Assembly: GCF_001040845.1 (NCBI RefSeq)
Contig: NZ_CP011941.1
Location: forward strand, 887,744 to 951,743
Direction of reading: 5' to 3'
Length of the DNA stretch: 64,000 nt
Source: Synechococcus sp. WH 8020
Lineage (GTDB): Bacteria; Cyanobacteriota; Cyanobacteriia; PCC-6307; Cyanobiaceae
In this document: positions 45,422 through 53,884 of the stretch, one piece after another
Layout of the letters: the number at the start of each line of letters is the position of its first letter
Numbering within the stretch: the stretch's first letter is position 1
Notes under the pieces: model-generated
What the model was told of the DNA's origin: nothing
Database searches by the model: none
What the model saw: the letters and a program-made list of their open reading frames with translations, nothing else
Position numbers and translations under genes: made by a program

Positions 45422-46132
45422 TCAGAGCCGCGTACCGCTGCGAGTAGCACTGGCGGGTTCGCTGATCGGCACTCCTGGCCTCCAGTGCTGCACAGAGAAC
45501 GTTTGATTTGGGGCGGGGATGCCGCTTGATGGTGGCTTGATCAGACTGCGCCAACCGCTGGTCCACTTGATCATCACGCTGCCATTGTCACGCAGCGACC
45601 AGGAGCCATCTGCCACTTGATCGATGTTGTTAAAAGCCATTCCCGAGGAGGTGAGCACCGCGAGATAGGGGGGTTTCTCGGGCTGGGTTGGCTGCAGTTT
45701 GTACGCACCCACCCAAGCCGAGATCGGACGAGTGAGTTGCACCGCCTTGCCGTGATTACTGGGGCCTCCATTCAGTGAGGCACCTGGTTTCCACGACCAC
45801 TGGACCAGACCGGCCGGGCCGAGTTGAATCGTGTCGGTCCAACCGTCACGATAGGTCGAGCGGATGCCATTACCCCAGGCCTGCCAGCTGCCGGTCTCCA
45901 ACAGCTGATTACGCGTCATGCGTTGCGGCTCTCCAAGATCGGGATGACGTTTGCCGATCACTGTGAGCGAAGAGCCATCGGCTCGCAGGATCAGATTGAA
46001 CGGCACATTGTCATTGTCGGTAAGCACCCAGGTACCCAGCATGCGTTTGGCATCGGGCTGAGGAAAACCAGCCCCGAGAAGCGCGCCACACAGCAAGAGT
46101 GCAGCAGGGGCTTTTAACCAGAAGAGGCCCAT
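45422..46132 (-). CDS. Exported hypothetical protein (236 aa)
   Basis: Begins with a signal peptide (MGLFWLKAPAALLLCGALLG). The mature part is rich in Trp and Gly and contains beta-like segments such as LGTWVLTDNDNVPFNLILRA and GNGIRSTYRDGWTDTIQLGP, so an extracytoplasmic beta-rich fold is likely. I do not recognise the family. It lies just upstream of the DJ-1 gene on the same strand. Confidence 0.7.
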   Translation of the reverse strand: MGLFWLKAPAALLLCGALLGAGFPQPDAKRMLGTWVLTDNDNVPFNLILRADGSSLTVIGKRHPDLGEPQRMTRNQLLETGSWQAWGNGIRSTYRDGWTDTIQLGPAGLVQWSWKPGASLNGGPSNHGKAVQLTRPISAWVGAYKLQPTQPEKPPYLAVLTSSGMAFNNIDQVADGSWSLRDNGSVMIKWTSGWRSLIKPPSSGIPAPNQTFSVQHWRPGVPISEPASATRSGTRL

Positions 46133-46360
46133 CTCAGTTCGGTTGATTCCCTTGGTTTAGCAACAGTGCACACAAGCCACCGCAGGCTCAGGAAACACAG
46201 GCAAGGAAAGTGAGTGGTTCTACTCAAGTGCTTCAAATGGTTATCAACAGCACGATCAGACTGGAACAGCGAAGAGCACATTGAGAGTGCTGGGGCCTCA
46301 ATCGGTGATCATCACCATGTTGACGCCGGCATTGAAAACAGACACCGAAATGCTGCTGTT

Positions 46361-46792
46361 ATGGACTCGCTGACTGCCTTTGCTGCCATTGGATTGACAG
46401 CTGTGGCTTGGGATGGCTCGCTCACTCCAGCGGGGGGACGGGCCTTCCGCCATGCGCTCGATTACCGCGAGCCCTACTGCAACATGCGTGAGCAATCCAT
46501 GGTTGATCTCATCGACTGCCTCCTGACACGTCGCCGTGAAATCGGTAACAACGCGCTCATGCTTGAAGCGGCTCAGGCGCTGAGCAGCAGCCAATCACTC
46601 ACCGCTTACGCCATGGCATCAGAGTTGATGCGATCTGACGGACCTTACGAGCCCGAGGAACGCCGACATCTGGATCATCTGGCTCTGATTCTCTCGATTG
46701 CCAAACCAGAATCCGATCGTATCGATTCGGTGTTTGATGTCTTGCACAATCAACTGAAGCTCTGGTCTAAGCAGCAAGCACAACCAGCCTGA
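46361..46792 (+). CDS. TerB-like helical protein (143 aa)
   Basis: The open frame starts at 46214, but the first 49 residues look non-coding and ATG 46361 gives a compact helical product: MDSLTAFAAIGLTAVAWDG, then ALDYREPYCNMREQSMVDLI and SDGPYEPEERRHLDHLALIL. The xDGxxxxxE pattern and length recall the TerB/tellurite-resistance fold, a weak assignment. A 9-bp-stem hairpin overlaps its stop. Confidence 0.55.
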   Translation: MDSLTAFAAIGLTAVAWDGSLTPAGGRAFRHALDYREPYCNMREQSMVDLIDCLLTRRREIGNNALMLEAAQALSSSQSLTAYAMASELMRSDGPYEPEERRHLDHLALILSIAKPESDRIDSVFDVLHNQLKLWSKQQAQPA

Positions 46793-46810
46793 AGATCCTG
46801 AATCTTCAGG
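46788..46810 (+). terminator. Hairpin overlapping the TerB-like gene stop
   Basis: CCTGAAGAT-CCTGA-ATCTTCAGG is a perfect 9-bp stem with a 5-nt loop that contains the TGA stop. No U-tract follows, so classical termination is uncertain; it may instead stabilise the 3' end. Confidence 0.4.
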
Positions 46811-47047
46811 ACGATGACGTCAACGACAACGCCTCGATAAGGGTGCAAGAGGTGATATCGACAGAACCGAGGATAAAGCGTGGGTGCAGATCGCGATCCA
46901 GCTGATCTTCAGTACCGCCGTCTTCCCACACCTATGCACTAACGCTGATCAGATGGGAGATGTAGGGAACAGTTTTACCTTTGCGCCGTTGATTGCGATG
47001 CAACGCTTCTGCCCAGAGCAATGCTTCTCCGTATCGGGGAGTGATCG

Positions 47048-47416
47048 TCATTTCAGCTCCAAAAAAGTTTTGAGCATCGCCACCAGCTCCTTCTTGCTGA
47101 AGCTCTCGAGCGGAGGTGGCGGTGCCTGAATGCCTTGAGCTTCCAGGGTTTTACATAGCTCTGCTTTCTTGAGCTTGGAAAAGCCTTTGATGCCGTTTTC
47201 CTTGCAAAGTCTGCGGAGCGTGATCACCGTTTGCTGCTTAAAGCTGCCCTTGCCTAGCAGCGTTTTGGCATCCACCTGGCCGCTGAGTTGAGCCTCTGAA
47301 GGAACAACTGCAGACATTGCAGCCTTGAGCTCCTGATCGATCTCGCGCAGGGCTCTGGCGTCGGACGCAGCAACGGATTTCAGATTGGCCCGCAGGGCCT
47401 CAGCGAGTCGTCCCAT
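47048..47416 (-). CDS. Hypothetical protein with Rho-N/SAP-like motif
   Basis: A 122-residue protein. The N-terminal half is helical (MGRLAEALRANLKSVAASD). The C-terminal half has two LEM/SAP/Rho-N-like helix-turn-helix segments: TVITLRRLCKENGIKGFSKL with KKAELCKTLEAQ, and FSKKELVAMLKTFLE. Such motifs bind nucleic acids. Its start overlaps the end of the upstream gene by 17 bp, so the two are translated together. Function is unknown. Confidence 0.65.
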   Translation of the reverse strand: MGRLAEALRANLKSVAASDARALREIDQELKAAMSAVVPSEAQLSGQVDAKTLLGKGSFKQQTVITLRRLCKENGIKGFSKLKKAELCKTLEAQGIQAPPPPLESFSKKELVAMLKTFLELK

Positions 47417-47885
47417 CGGTTCCGTCCTCGAGCGTGGCCTGCATGGTTTGTTGCTTCTCCACGATCGCTTCGAGTTGCTGCTTCGTCGAGGTCCAGCGGC
47501 GAATAAAGCGTGCGATCGCTTTGATCAAACCACCAAGAAAACCTCCTCCCTGGTAGCTCCGGCGGCCCATCTGATAAGCCCCGAATTCATTCACCAGGTC
47601 ATCGCCAGCGTCTTCCAGTTCTCCCACCACGTTGGTGACGATCTCGAGCATCTCGTAGGCCTCTTGCCTAATCGATGCCTCCCGGTTCGCAATCTCCCTC
47701 AGCTTCGATTCAAGCTGCTGCATCGCTGCCCGGTTACGTTCTGCTTTTCCCCTGTAAAGGCCCCTACTCACCATCAGGCTGCGATAACTCTTGCGCAGTT
47801 CGAGGTAAACCGCATCCAGTTCTTCCCTTTCCAGAACAGTGGGCTCTGCTGGAAACTTCCCTGTTGAAGGGAATGACGTTGTCAT
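47400..47885 (-). CDS. Coiled-coil hypothetical protein (161 aa)
   Basis: ATG 47885 is preferred over the longer frame from 47945 because the latter would run through the ATCCCC-N6-GGGGAT element. The product is mostly coiled coil (LEREELDAVYLELRKSYRSL, then AAMQQLESKLREIANREASI) with a short Gly-rich and basic segment (SYQGGGFLGGLIKAIARFIR) that could touch a membrane. Family not recognised. It forms a coupled pair with the Rho-N-like gene. Confidence 0.62.
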   Translation of the reverse strand: MTTSFPSTGKFPAEPTVLEREELDAVYLELRKSYRSLMVSRGLYRGKAERNRAAMQQLESKLREIANREASIRQEAYEMLEIVTNVVGELEDAGDDLVNEFGAYQMGRRSYQGGGFLGGLIKAIARFIRRWTSTKQQLEAIVEKQQTMQATLEDGTDGTTR

Positions 47886-47936
47886 ATGGATTCCACAGCT
47901 GATTTCAAAAGCATGCTGGAACTTTTTGTTTTTTAG

Positions 47937-47954
47937 ATCCCCCACTTAGGGGAT
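47937..47954. promoter_or_regulatory. Inverted repeat ATCCCC-N6-GGGGAT, copy 3
   Basis: ATCCCC-CACTTA-GGGGAT is a perfect 6-6-6 inverted repeat 52 bp before the chosen start of the coiled-coil gene on the minus strand, a good promoter position. It is the only one of the three copies with a clear target gene. Confidence 0.45.
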
Positions 47955-48087
47955 ATGCCGAATTCGCATCAGCACAACGTCAACCTCGATTCTCCTGGTG
48001 GTTCTGGAATAACTAACGATGCACCTATCCTGAAAAAAGCTTCTGAGGGGCCCAAGGTCGTCAAATGAGTGTCATGGATCTGAGCTC

Positions 48088-49293
48088 ATGAACGATCCCC
48101 TAACCCAGCAAACAAGGGAATCAACAAGGTCGGAGCAAAATCAACGCTGGCCCTGGTGGCCGCTGCTGCCGCTGTATCCCTATGGCAAGCGCGCCACCCA
48201 CGTTGAAGAGCTGATCCCCGGCCAGGTGTGGAGCTTTGAGCAGCTCCAGGGCATCTATTACGTGGCGGTGCCGATCCGGCTCACCGTGGTGAAGGTGCCC
48301 GGCGGCTTGATGCTGGTGAATCCGCTGCCACCCACGGCCGAATTACTCGCAGGCCTGGCAGCACTGGAAGCTGAGCATGGGCCCGTCTGCACGATCGTGT
48401 TGCCCACCGCATCTGGCCTGGAGCACAAGCTGCCGCTCGGGCCCCTCGCTCGCGCCTTCCCTAAGGCTGACCTGTGGGTCTGCCCAGGCCAGTGGAGTTT
48501 TCCAGTGCAACTTCCTCTGAGCTGGCTCGGGGTACCGGCAGCACGCACCAAAGTTTTGCTCAGGGATGGTGTGCCCCATCCCGAGGTGTGCCAATGGATT
48601 TCACTTGGTCCACTCGATCTCGGTGTAGGCCGGTTTCAAGAGATCAGCTGCCTGCATCAACCCAGTGGCTCCCTGTTGATTACCGATGCCCTGGTGGGCA
48701 TTCACGCCTCACCACCCGCGATCTTTGATCGCGATCCAACGCCTGTGCTGTTTCATGCGCGCGAGCGTGGTGATCAACCCCTCACTGATTCGCCAGAGGC
48801 CCGGCGGCGTGGCTGGGCACGATTGGTGCTTTTCGCCTCGTATCTCAGGCCCCATTGCTTGCGCGTGCCACCCATGGCAGAGCTGTTGCGCCATGCCTTC
48901 CGGCCTGGCTTGCGGACTTGGACAGCCCATTTCGGGCTGTACCCCTTTGATTGGCAAGAGGGGTGGCGTGACGATGCTGCGGCCTTAATGGGGGATGAAG
49001 CAGCCAAGCTGCAGGTGGCCCCGGTGCTGGAACGACTGGTGTTACCGCGAGCCCAAGAAGCGATCACCGCCTGGCTTCAACAACTGGAATCCAAATCGGG
49101 GCTGCGCTGGTTGATCCCCGCCCATTACAGCGCGCCACTGCCATTCACCACTCAGGATGCATCGACGTTGCGATCGGAATTGAAACAGAAAACATGGGCA
49201 CCTAATGAGAGGAATTGGGCCTTCCTCGGTGGCATCGATGAGCAACTTTTAAAGATTGGATTTGTCCCAGACGACCCATTAAAAAAAGACTGA
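48088..49293 (+). CDS. DUF4336 domain protein
   Basis: A 401-residue protein typical of the cyanobacterial and algal DUF4336 family: WPLLPLYPYGKRATHVEELI near the N-terminus, then LTVVKVPGGLMLVNPLPPT and PLARAFPKADLWVCPGQWSF. Part of it resembles a metallo-beta-lactamase fold in which the HxHxDH motif is missing. Function is unknown. It is convergent with the DUF760/lepB operon. Confidence 0.8.
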   Translation: MNDPLTQQTRESTRSEQNQRWPWWPLLPLYPYGKRATHVEELIPGQVWSFEQLQGIYYVAVPIRLTVVKVPGGLMLVNPLPPTAELLAGLAALEAEHGPVCTIVLPTASGLEHKLPLGPLARAFPKADLWVCPGQWSFPVQLPLSWLGVPAARTKVLLRDGVPHPEVCQWISLGPLDLGVGRFQEISCLHQPSGSLLITDALVGIHASPPAIFDRDPTPVLFHARERGDQPLTDSPEARRRGWARLVLFASYLRPHCLRVPPMAELLRHAFRPGLRTWTAHFGLYPFDWQEGWRDDAAALMGDEAAKLQVAPVLERLVLPRAQEAITAWLQQLESKSGLRWLIPAHYSAPLPFTTQDASTLRSELKQKTWAPNERNWAFLGGIDEQLLKIGFVPDDPLKKD

Positions 49294-49311
49294 TTTTCCA
49301 ACAAATCAGTC
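49281..49311 (-). terminator. Rho-independent terminator for the lepB-DUF760 transcript
   Basis: On the minus strand, GACTGATTT-GTTGGA-AAATCAGTC forms a perfect 9-bp stem followed by TTTTTTT. It lies 69 bp after the DUF760 stop. A second, less perfect hairpin (GACTAATTG with CAATCAGTC) followed by T-rich sequence lies at 49345-49365 on the same strand. The stem also covers the DUF4336 stop codon on the plus strand. Confidence 0.85.
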
Positions 49312-49379
49312 AATCAATGCAAACAGTGAAAAAAATTAAAAACAGACTGATTGCAGCAATTAGTCGAAACGAAATGGAC

Positions 49380-49742
49380 TCAGAGATTTAAATCATTGTC
49401 TGGGTTCACAGCCATTTCATCATCAGCGAAAAGCGCTTCTTCAAGCTCCTTGCGCTGCTCCATCTGACGCAGGAAATACCCAGTCATCATCGCGGAGGCC
49501 AACATGTTGGCCAAATTGTCGCGATTAGAGGTGACTTTCACCTCAAACTGCTCGCCAGGAAGCATGCCCAGCAATCCTTGAACGTTGTGGCGGATGATGT
49601 CTTGAATATCGTTACTGGCTGATCGAGCCACCCGCTGCAGCACGTCTGGCGATTGGTCCTGGAGGTATTGGATCAAGCTGTTAACGGGCTGGCCGTCCTG
49701 GCTGTCCGTGGTTAGGAACTCTGGATTGAACACCCTGCCCAC
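49380..49742 (-). CDS. DUF760 protein
   Basis: A 120-residue DUF760 protein: LIQYLQDQSPDVLQRVARSA, then HNVQGLLGMLPGEQFEVKVT and RDNLANMLASAMMTGYFLRQ. The family is found in cyanobacteria and chloroplasts; function is not settled. It starts 7 bp after the signal peptidase gene and shares its transcript. Confidence 0.85.
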   Translation of the reverse strand: MGRVFNPEFLTTDSQDGQPVNSLIQYLQDQSPDVLQRVARSASNDIQDIIRHNVQGLLGMLPGEQFEVKVTSNRDNLANMLASAMMTGYFLRQMEQRKELEEALFADDEMAVNPDNDLNL

Positions 49743-49748
49743 CGTTCG

Positions 49749-50363
49749 TCAGTCATGTGACCCTATCGCAGCTGCGATCTGCGGCACCTCCGAATCTTGG
49801 TGTAAGAACCGAATCGGACCGAACCGGTTCAAGGGCCAGTAGCGCCAGACCGCGGTGCCAATCACCTGTTCATCGGGCAGAGCACCCCAGACATGGGAAT
49901 CGAGACTGGCATTGCGGTTGTCGCCCAACACCCAGTACTGCCCTTGGGGAACGGTGAGTGGGCCCTGGTCGTAATCCATCGCCGCAGGCATCCAACCCTC
50001 TGGCACCGGACTGTTGTTGCGCAGCAACTGGCCGCCGCGCACTTCAATCGTGTCTCCAGGACGACCCACAACGCGCTTGATCAAGGCGGCGTTGGCGTCA
50101 TAGCCAGCCTCAACGAGCTGGGGTGGAACGGCAAACACCACGATTTGATCCAAGCCGATCGGCCTATGGCGTTGGCGGTTCAGTTTGGGAGTGATTTTCT
50201 CCACCAGAATTCGGTCCTGCAGCTGCAAGGTGGGCAGCATCGACCCCGAAGGAATCCAGCGGGGCTCGATCACCTGCCATCGCAGAAAAAGGGCCAACAA
50301 CACCCACAACAGCAGACCTTTCCAACTGTTGCGCTTGGGTTCTGAGTTGGGAGTGGTTGCCAT
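49749..50363 (-). CDS. lepB: Signal peptidase I
   Basis: ATG 50363 gives 204 residues with the usual short cytoplasmic start; the longer frame to 50519 would overlap menD and is unlikely. A membrane helix (about 14-27) is followed by the catalytic Ser41 in W-I-P-S-G-S-M-L-P-T-L and the general base Lys96 in A-A-L-I-K-R-V-V-G-R-P-G-D. GDNRNASLDSHVWG is the conserved box E. The enzyme removes leader peptides from exported and thylakoid proteins. It is divergent from menD, with starts less than 90 bp apart. Confidence 0.93.
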   Translation of the reverse strand: MATTPNSEPKRNSWKGLLLWVLLALFLRWQVIEPRWIPSGSMLPTLQLQDRILVEKITPKLNRQRHRPIGLDQIVVFAVPPQLVEAGYDANAALIKRVVGRPGDTIEVRGGQLLRNNSPVPEGWMPAAMDYDQGPLTVPQGQYWVLGDNRNASLDSHVWGALPDEQVIGTAVWRYWPLNRFGPIRFLHQDSEVPQIAAAIGSHD

Positions 50364-50449
50364 GGCAGGTTCTGCGTTAGCCGAGGATCGCATTAGCCAT
50401 CGCCTCTTCCCTGACGCAGGCCCTCGCCAATCTGCAGGCTGCTGTCCTG

Positions 50450-52183
50450 TTGCTTCAGACCCTCCAGCAACAGGGTCTGCGCCATGTGGTGCTGTGTCCT
50501 GGGAGTCGATCCGGCCCATTAGCCCTTGCCGCAGCAGGCTTAATGCGCGCTGGGCTGATCACGCTCAACACAGCAATCGATGAACGATCTGCTGGGTTTT
50601 ATGCCCTGGGTCGATCCAGCGCCTCTGGGATTGCCACGGCCGTGATCACCACCTCCGGAACGGCGGTGGCCAACCTGTTGCCCGCCGCCGTAGAGGCGGA
50701 TCGCTCAAGCCAGCCACTGCTGCTGATCAGCGCGGATCGCCCCCTAAGGCTCAAAAACAAAGGGGCGAATCAAACCGTGAATCAGGAATCCTTCCTGACC
50801 TCGGTGTGCCGCTGGTACGGATCAGGGCCCTTGGATGGCCTTAGCGCAGGGCTGGATCACGAGCTGCAAGCCCTTGCTGAGAACGCCTGGAGGCATCTGC
50901 ATCAGCCGCCCGGACCTGTCCATCTCAATCTCCCCTTTGAGGAACCCCTGCACCCTGATCTGGATCAGCAGAACGCGTTTTGGAGGCAATGGAACAGTGC
51001 AAAGTCCGTGGCCATCACCCACAACCAAGAGCTGTGGAAGCCCGCCAGTCAGTTCGCGGCACCAGCCCTCGACCCCGATCAACCCGGTGTCATCGTTGCC
51101 GGACCCTGGCGAGGCCTGAGCGGCACGCTTGAGGCCTATCAAGCCGCCTTAATCGCCTGGCAGGAGCGCTGTGGCTGGCCCGTGCTCGCCGATCCCCTCG
51201 CGGCGGTTCCGAGCCAGTTAGGAGGCGTCATTCGCTCTTGGGATCTGCTGCTTCCCAACGGCTTGAGCCAGCTGCCAGCAAACGCCCAGGTGCTTCGGCT
51301 GGGCTCGATGCCTGCCAGTCGTAGCCTCGAGGCCTGGCTTGCCGACCAACAGGGCCCCCAACTCCTGATCACAGAAGGAGATCCCCGCCCGCTCGATCCC
51401 CTTGATATCGCCGAGCAATGGAGCGGCGGCCTGGCGCAATGGTGGAAGCAGGTCAAGCCCAAGCTGCGGGCTGTTAATGCAACAAATCAGAACGTTGAAG
51501 CTCATGGAGGGGCGCTCCTGGAGGCCTGGAGCAAGGCAGATCGTGATCTGCAACAACACCTCTTTGAGCTTCTGCCAACGCGGGGAGCCGCCAACGAACC
51601 CGCGTTGATGCTCTCCTTAGGGCAGCTCTTGCCAGCAGAGCTGCCCGTGATGCTGGCTGCAAGCAGCCCGGTGCGCGATTGGCAAGCCTTTGCCGCAAGC
51701 GATATCGGCCGGAGACGCTGTTACAGCTTTCGGGGAGCCTCAGGCATTGATGGCACCCTCTCCCTGGCCCTGGGCATCGCGGCCGAGCTCGGTCCAACGA
51801 TGCTGATCACAGGTGACTTAGCGCTTTTGCATGGCAGCAACGGCTGGCTCCTGGCCAGCGCTGACCAGCTGCCCTTATTGGTGCTGTTGATCGACAACGC
51901 CGGAGGCGGCATTTTTGAACAGCTGCCGATCAAAACGTCCCCCAGCGATGGCTTTAACCAGCTGTTTGCGATGCCCCAACAGGTGGACCCACTGGCTCTC
52001 GCCGCAGCCCATTCCATCCCCGTGCGTCAGCTCGCCTGCCTCGACGATCTCCCCACCGCTTTGGAATGGGGGTTGGGCCGTGCTGGACCAGCGCTCCTGC
52101 GGGTCTGCACCGATCGCAGCAACGATGCCCAGCTTCGCCGGAATCTGCGTAAGGAGTTACAACTGAGCAAAAGCCTTTCCTGA
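50450..52183 (+). CDS. menD: SEPHCHC synthase (MenD)
   Basis: A ThDP-dependent enzyme of phylloquinone/menaquinone synthesis that joins 2-oxoglutarate and isochorismate. Visible features: [17 protein letters not shown], the ThDP-glutamate region [28 protein letters not shown], and the metal-binding [14 protein letters not shown] with [13 protein letters not shown]. The first standard codon is TTG 50450 (577 residues). Homologues have about a dozen more residues before this point, and the frame upstream reads [20 protein letters not shown] back to a stop at 50378-50380, so translation may begin at a rare codon such as CTG 50411 or ATC 50399. The gene runs into menB with a 5-bp gap. Confidence 0.92.
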   Translation: MLQTLQQQGLRHVVLCPGSRSGPLALAAAGLMRAGLITLNTAIDERSAGFYALGRSSASGIATAVITTSGTAVANLLPAAVEADRSSQPLLLISADRPLRLKNKGANQTVNQESFLTSVCRWYGSGPLDGLSAGLDHELQALAENAWRHLHQPPGPVHLNLPFEEPLHPDLDQQNAFWRQWNSAKSVAITHNQELWKPASQFAAPALDPDQPGVIVAGPWRGLSGTLEAYQAALIAWQERCGWPVLADPLAAVPSQLGGVIRSWDLLLPNGLSQLPANAQVLRLGSMPASRSLEAWLADQQGPQLLITEGDPRPLDPLDIAEQWSGGLAQWWKQVKPKLRAVNATNQNVEAHGGALLEAWSKADRDLQQHLFELLPTRGAANEPALMLSLGQLLPAELPVMLAASSPVRDWQAFAASDIGRRRCYSFRGASGIDGTLSLALGIAAELGPTMLITGDLALLHGSNGWLLASADQLPLLVLLIDNAGGGIFEQLPIKTSPSDGFNQLFAMPQQVDPLALAAAHSIPVRQLACLDDLPTALEWGLGRAGPALLRVCTDRSNDAQLRRNLRKELQLSKSLS

Positions 52184-52188
52184 TCGCC

Positions 52189-53064
52189 ATGCCAGAGCCC
52201 GTCATCCGACAGGTGCTCCCAGGATCCAGCGGAGTGAACTGGCAGCCATGGGGGAACTACGAGGATGTGCTCCTGGATCGATCTGATGAAGGCATCGCCC
52301 GTTTAGCGATCAATCGACCCACCAAGCGCAATGCCTTCCGGCCTCGCACGGTCTCAGAGCTTTGTGATGCGTTTGCCCGGATCCGCGATGACAGCCGCAT
52401 CGGGGTGGTGCTGCTCACCGGTGTAGGTCCTGCTGCCGATGGGGGTTACGCCTTTTGCGCCGGCGGCGATCAAAGCGTGCGCGGAGATGGGGGCTATCTC
52501 GACGAAACAGGCCTGCCACGCCTCAACGTGCTCGACCTTCAGCGCATCATTCGCAGCCTGCCCAAGGTGGTGATCGCCCTGGTGGCGGGTTATGCAATCG
52601 GTGGCGGTCAGGTCCTGCACCTGCTCTGCGACCTCAGCCTGGCGGCAGAGAACGCTGTCTTTGGTCAAACCGGGCCGCGGGTTGGCAGTTTTGATGGCGG
52701 CTTCGGGGCCGGCTACTTGGCCCGCGTGGTGGGGCAACGCAAAGCCAAGGAGATCTGGTTCCTCTGCCGTCAATACGGCGCTGAAGAGGCCCTTCAGATG
52801 GGACTCGTCAATGCCGTGGTTCCCCTCGATGCCTTGGAGGCCGAAGGGGTGCGTTGGGCCAGGGAGGTGTTGCAGCACAGTCCCACAGCGATTCGCTGCC
52901 TGAAAGCAGCTTTCAATGCAGAAACCGATGGCTTGGCTGGCATCCAGGAGTTAGCAGGACAAGCCACCCATCTTTTTTATCGAACTGAGGAGGGCCAGGA
53001 GGGCCGCAATGCCTTTCTGGAAAAACGCAATCCTGATTTTTCCGACACGCCATGGCTGCCATAG
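52189..53064 (+). CDS. menB: 1,4-dihydroxy-2-naphthoyl-CoA synthase (MenB)
   Basis: A 291-residue crotonase-fold enzyme that closes the second ring in phylloquinone synthesis. Diagnostic segments are [54 protein letters not shown] and [20 protein letters not shown], the latter with the MenB-specific Gly-Ser-Phe-Asp-Gly-Gly. It follows menD closely in one transcript. Confidence 0.95.
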   Translation: MPEPVIRQVLPGSSGVNWQPWGNYEDVLLDRSDEGIARLAINRPTKRNAFRPRTVSELCDAFARIRDDSRIGVVLLTGVGPAADGGYAFCAGGDQSVRGDGGYLDETGLPRLNVLDLQRIIRSLPKVVIALVAGYAIGGGQVLHLLCDLSLAAENAVFGQTGPRVGSFDGGFGAGYLARVVGQRKAKEIWFLCRQYGAEEALQMGLVNAVVPLDALEAEGVRWAREVLQHSPTAIRCLKAAFNAETDGLAGIQELAGQATHLFYRTEEGQEGRNAFLEKRNPDFSDTPWLP

Positions 53065-53108
53065 CCCCTGAAGTCGCTAAAAAATAGGGGCCAGTCTCGC
53101 CTCCTCTG

Positions 53109-53825
53109 ATGCGTTGTCCAAAGCAAGCTCCGACATTGGGCCTGCGTACTTCGCTGCTAGCGGCCTCGCTGCTGAGCCTCGTTGGTGGAGTAGGGGTTGG
53201 AGGAGCCGGCATTGCAGCGGCGCAAGAGATTGCGGAAGACCGTCAAAGAGAGATCAAGGGCGAGATTTTGGTGGAGGCTCCAGAGGAGGTTCCAAAACGC
53301 AAATCCGATCCGATCCCGCCCCTGGCGATCCCATTGAGCGATGCCGCTTCACTAGCCCGTGTTCCGAGCGATGTGATGGAGCGCAAGGGTTTGCAGCTCG
53401 TGCTCGACCGCAAGCACCATCAACTCCTGGTTTTGAGAGATGGCCGGATGACACGACGGTTTCCAGCGGCGGTGGGCACCACAGGTTGGGAGACCCCTGC
53501 CGGACGCTTCCGGGTGTTTGAAAAGGTGAAAGAGCCGGTGTGGACCCATCCGGTGAGCGGTGATCTTGTGGAGGCTGAAAGCACAAAAAACCCGCTGGGA
53601 TCACGCTGGATTGGCTTCTATCGCGACTGCAATGGACGCTCGGGATGGGACGGCGAGCAATACCTGGATATCAACGGCTGCACCGTGGCAGGGTTCCACG
53701 GCACCCCCTATCGCTGGACGGTTGGCCGGGCCGTTTCCCATGGCTGCGTGCGTTTGTATGAGGAGAACGTTCAGGAGGTGTTCGATCTCGTCAGGGTGGG
53801 GACACAGGTGACCGTGATCCCTTGA
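53109..53825 (+). CDS. L,D-transpeptidase (YkuD family)
   Basis: A 238-residue exported enzyme with an N-terminal hydrophobic signal (about residues 10-38). The YkuD catalytic motif S-H-G-C-V-R-L-Y is at 210-217 with Cys213, preceded by GFHGTPYRWTVGRAV. These enzymes make 3-3 cross-links in peptidoglycan or attach proteins to it. The domain also includes LQLVLDRKHHQLLVLRDGRM-type start (here KGLQLVLDRKHHQLLVLR). It is followed by glgA on the same strand. Confidence 0.88.
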   Translation: MRCPKQAPTLGLRTSLLAASLLSLVGGVGVGGAGIAAAQEIAEDRQREIKGEILVEAPEEVPKRKSDPIPPLAIPLSDAASLARVPSDVMERKGLQLVLDRKHHQLLVLRDGRMTRRFPAAVGTTGWETPAGRFRVFEKVKEPVWTHPVSGDLVEAESTKNPLGSRWIGFYRDCNGRSGWDGEQYLDINGCTVAGFHGTPYRWTVGRAVSHGCVRLYEENVQEVFDLVRVGTQVTVIP

Positions 53826-53884
53826 AAGCGATCACAAGGCGGTTATGCGTCTAAAGTCTCGCGGCTTATCAGGTTTGATCGTCC

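Noticed and set aside
53066-53094. GCCCCT...AGGGGC stem after menB as a terminator
   Set aside because: Loop of about 16 nt and no U-tract; too weak to call, and the YkuD gene follows closely.
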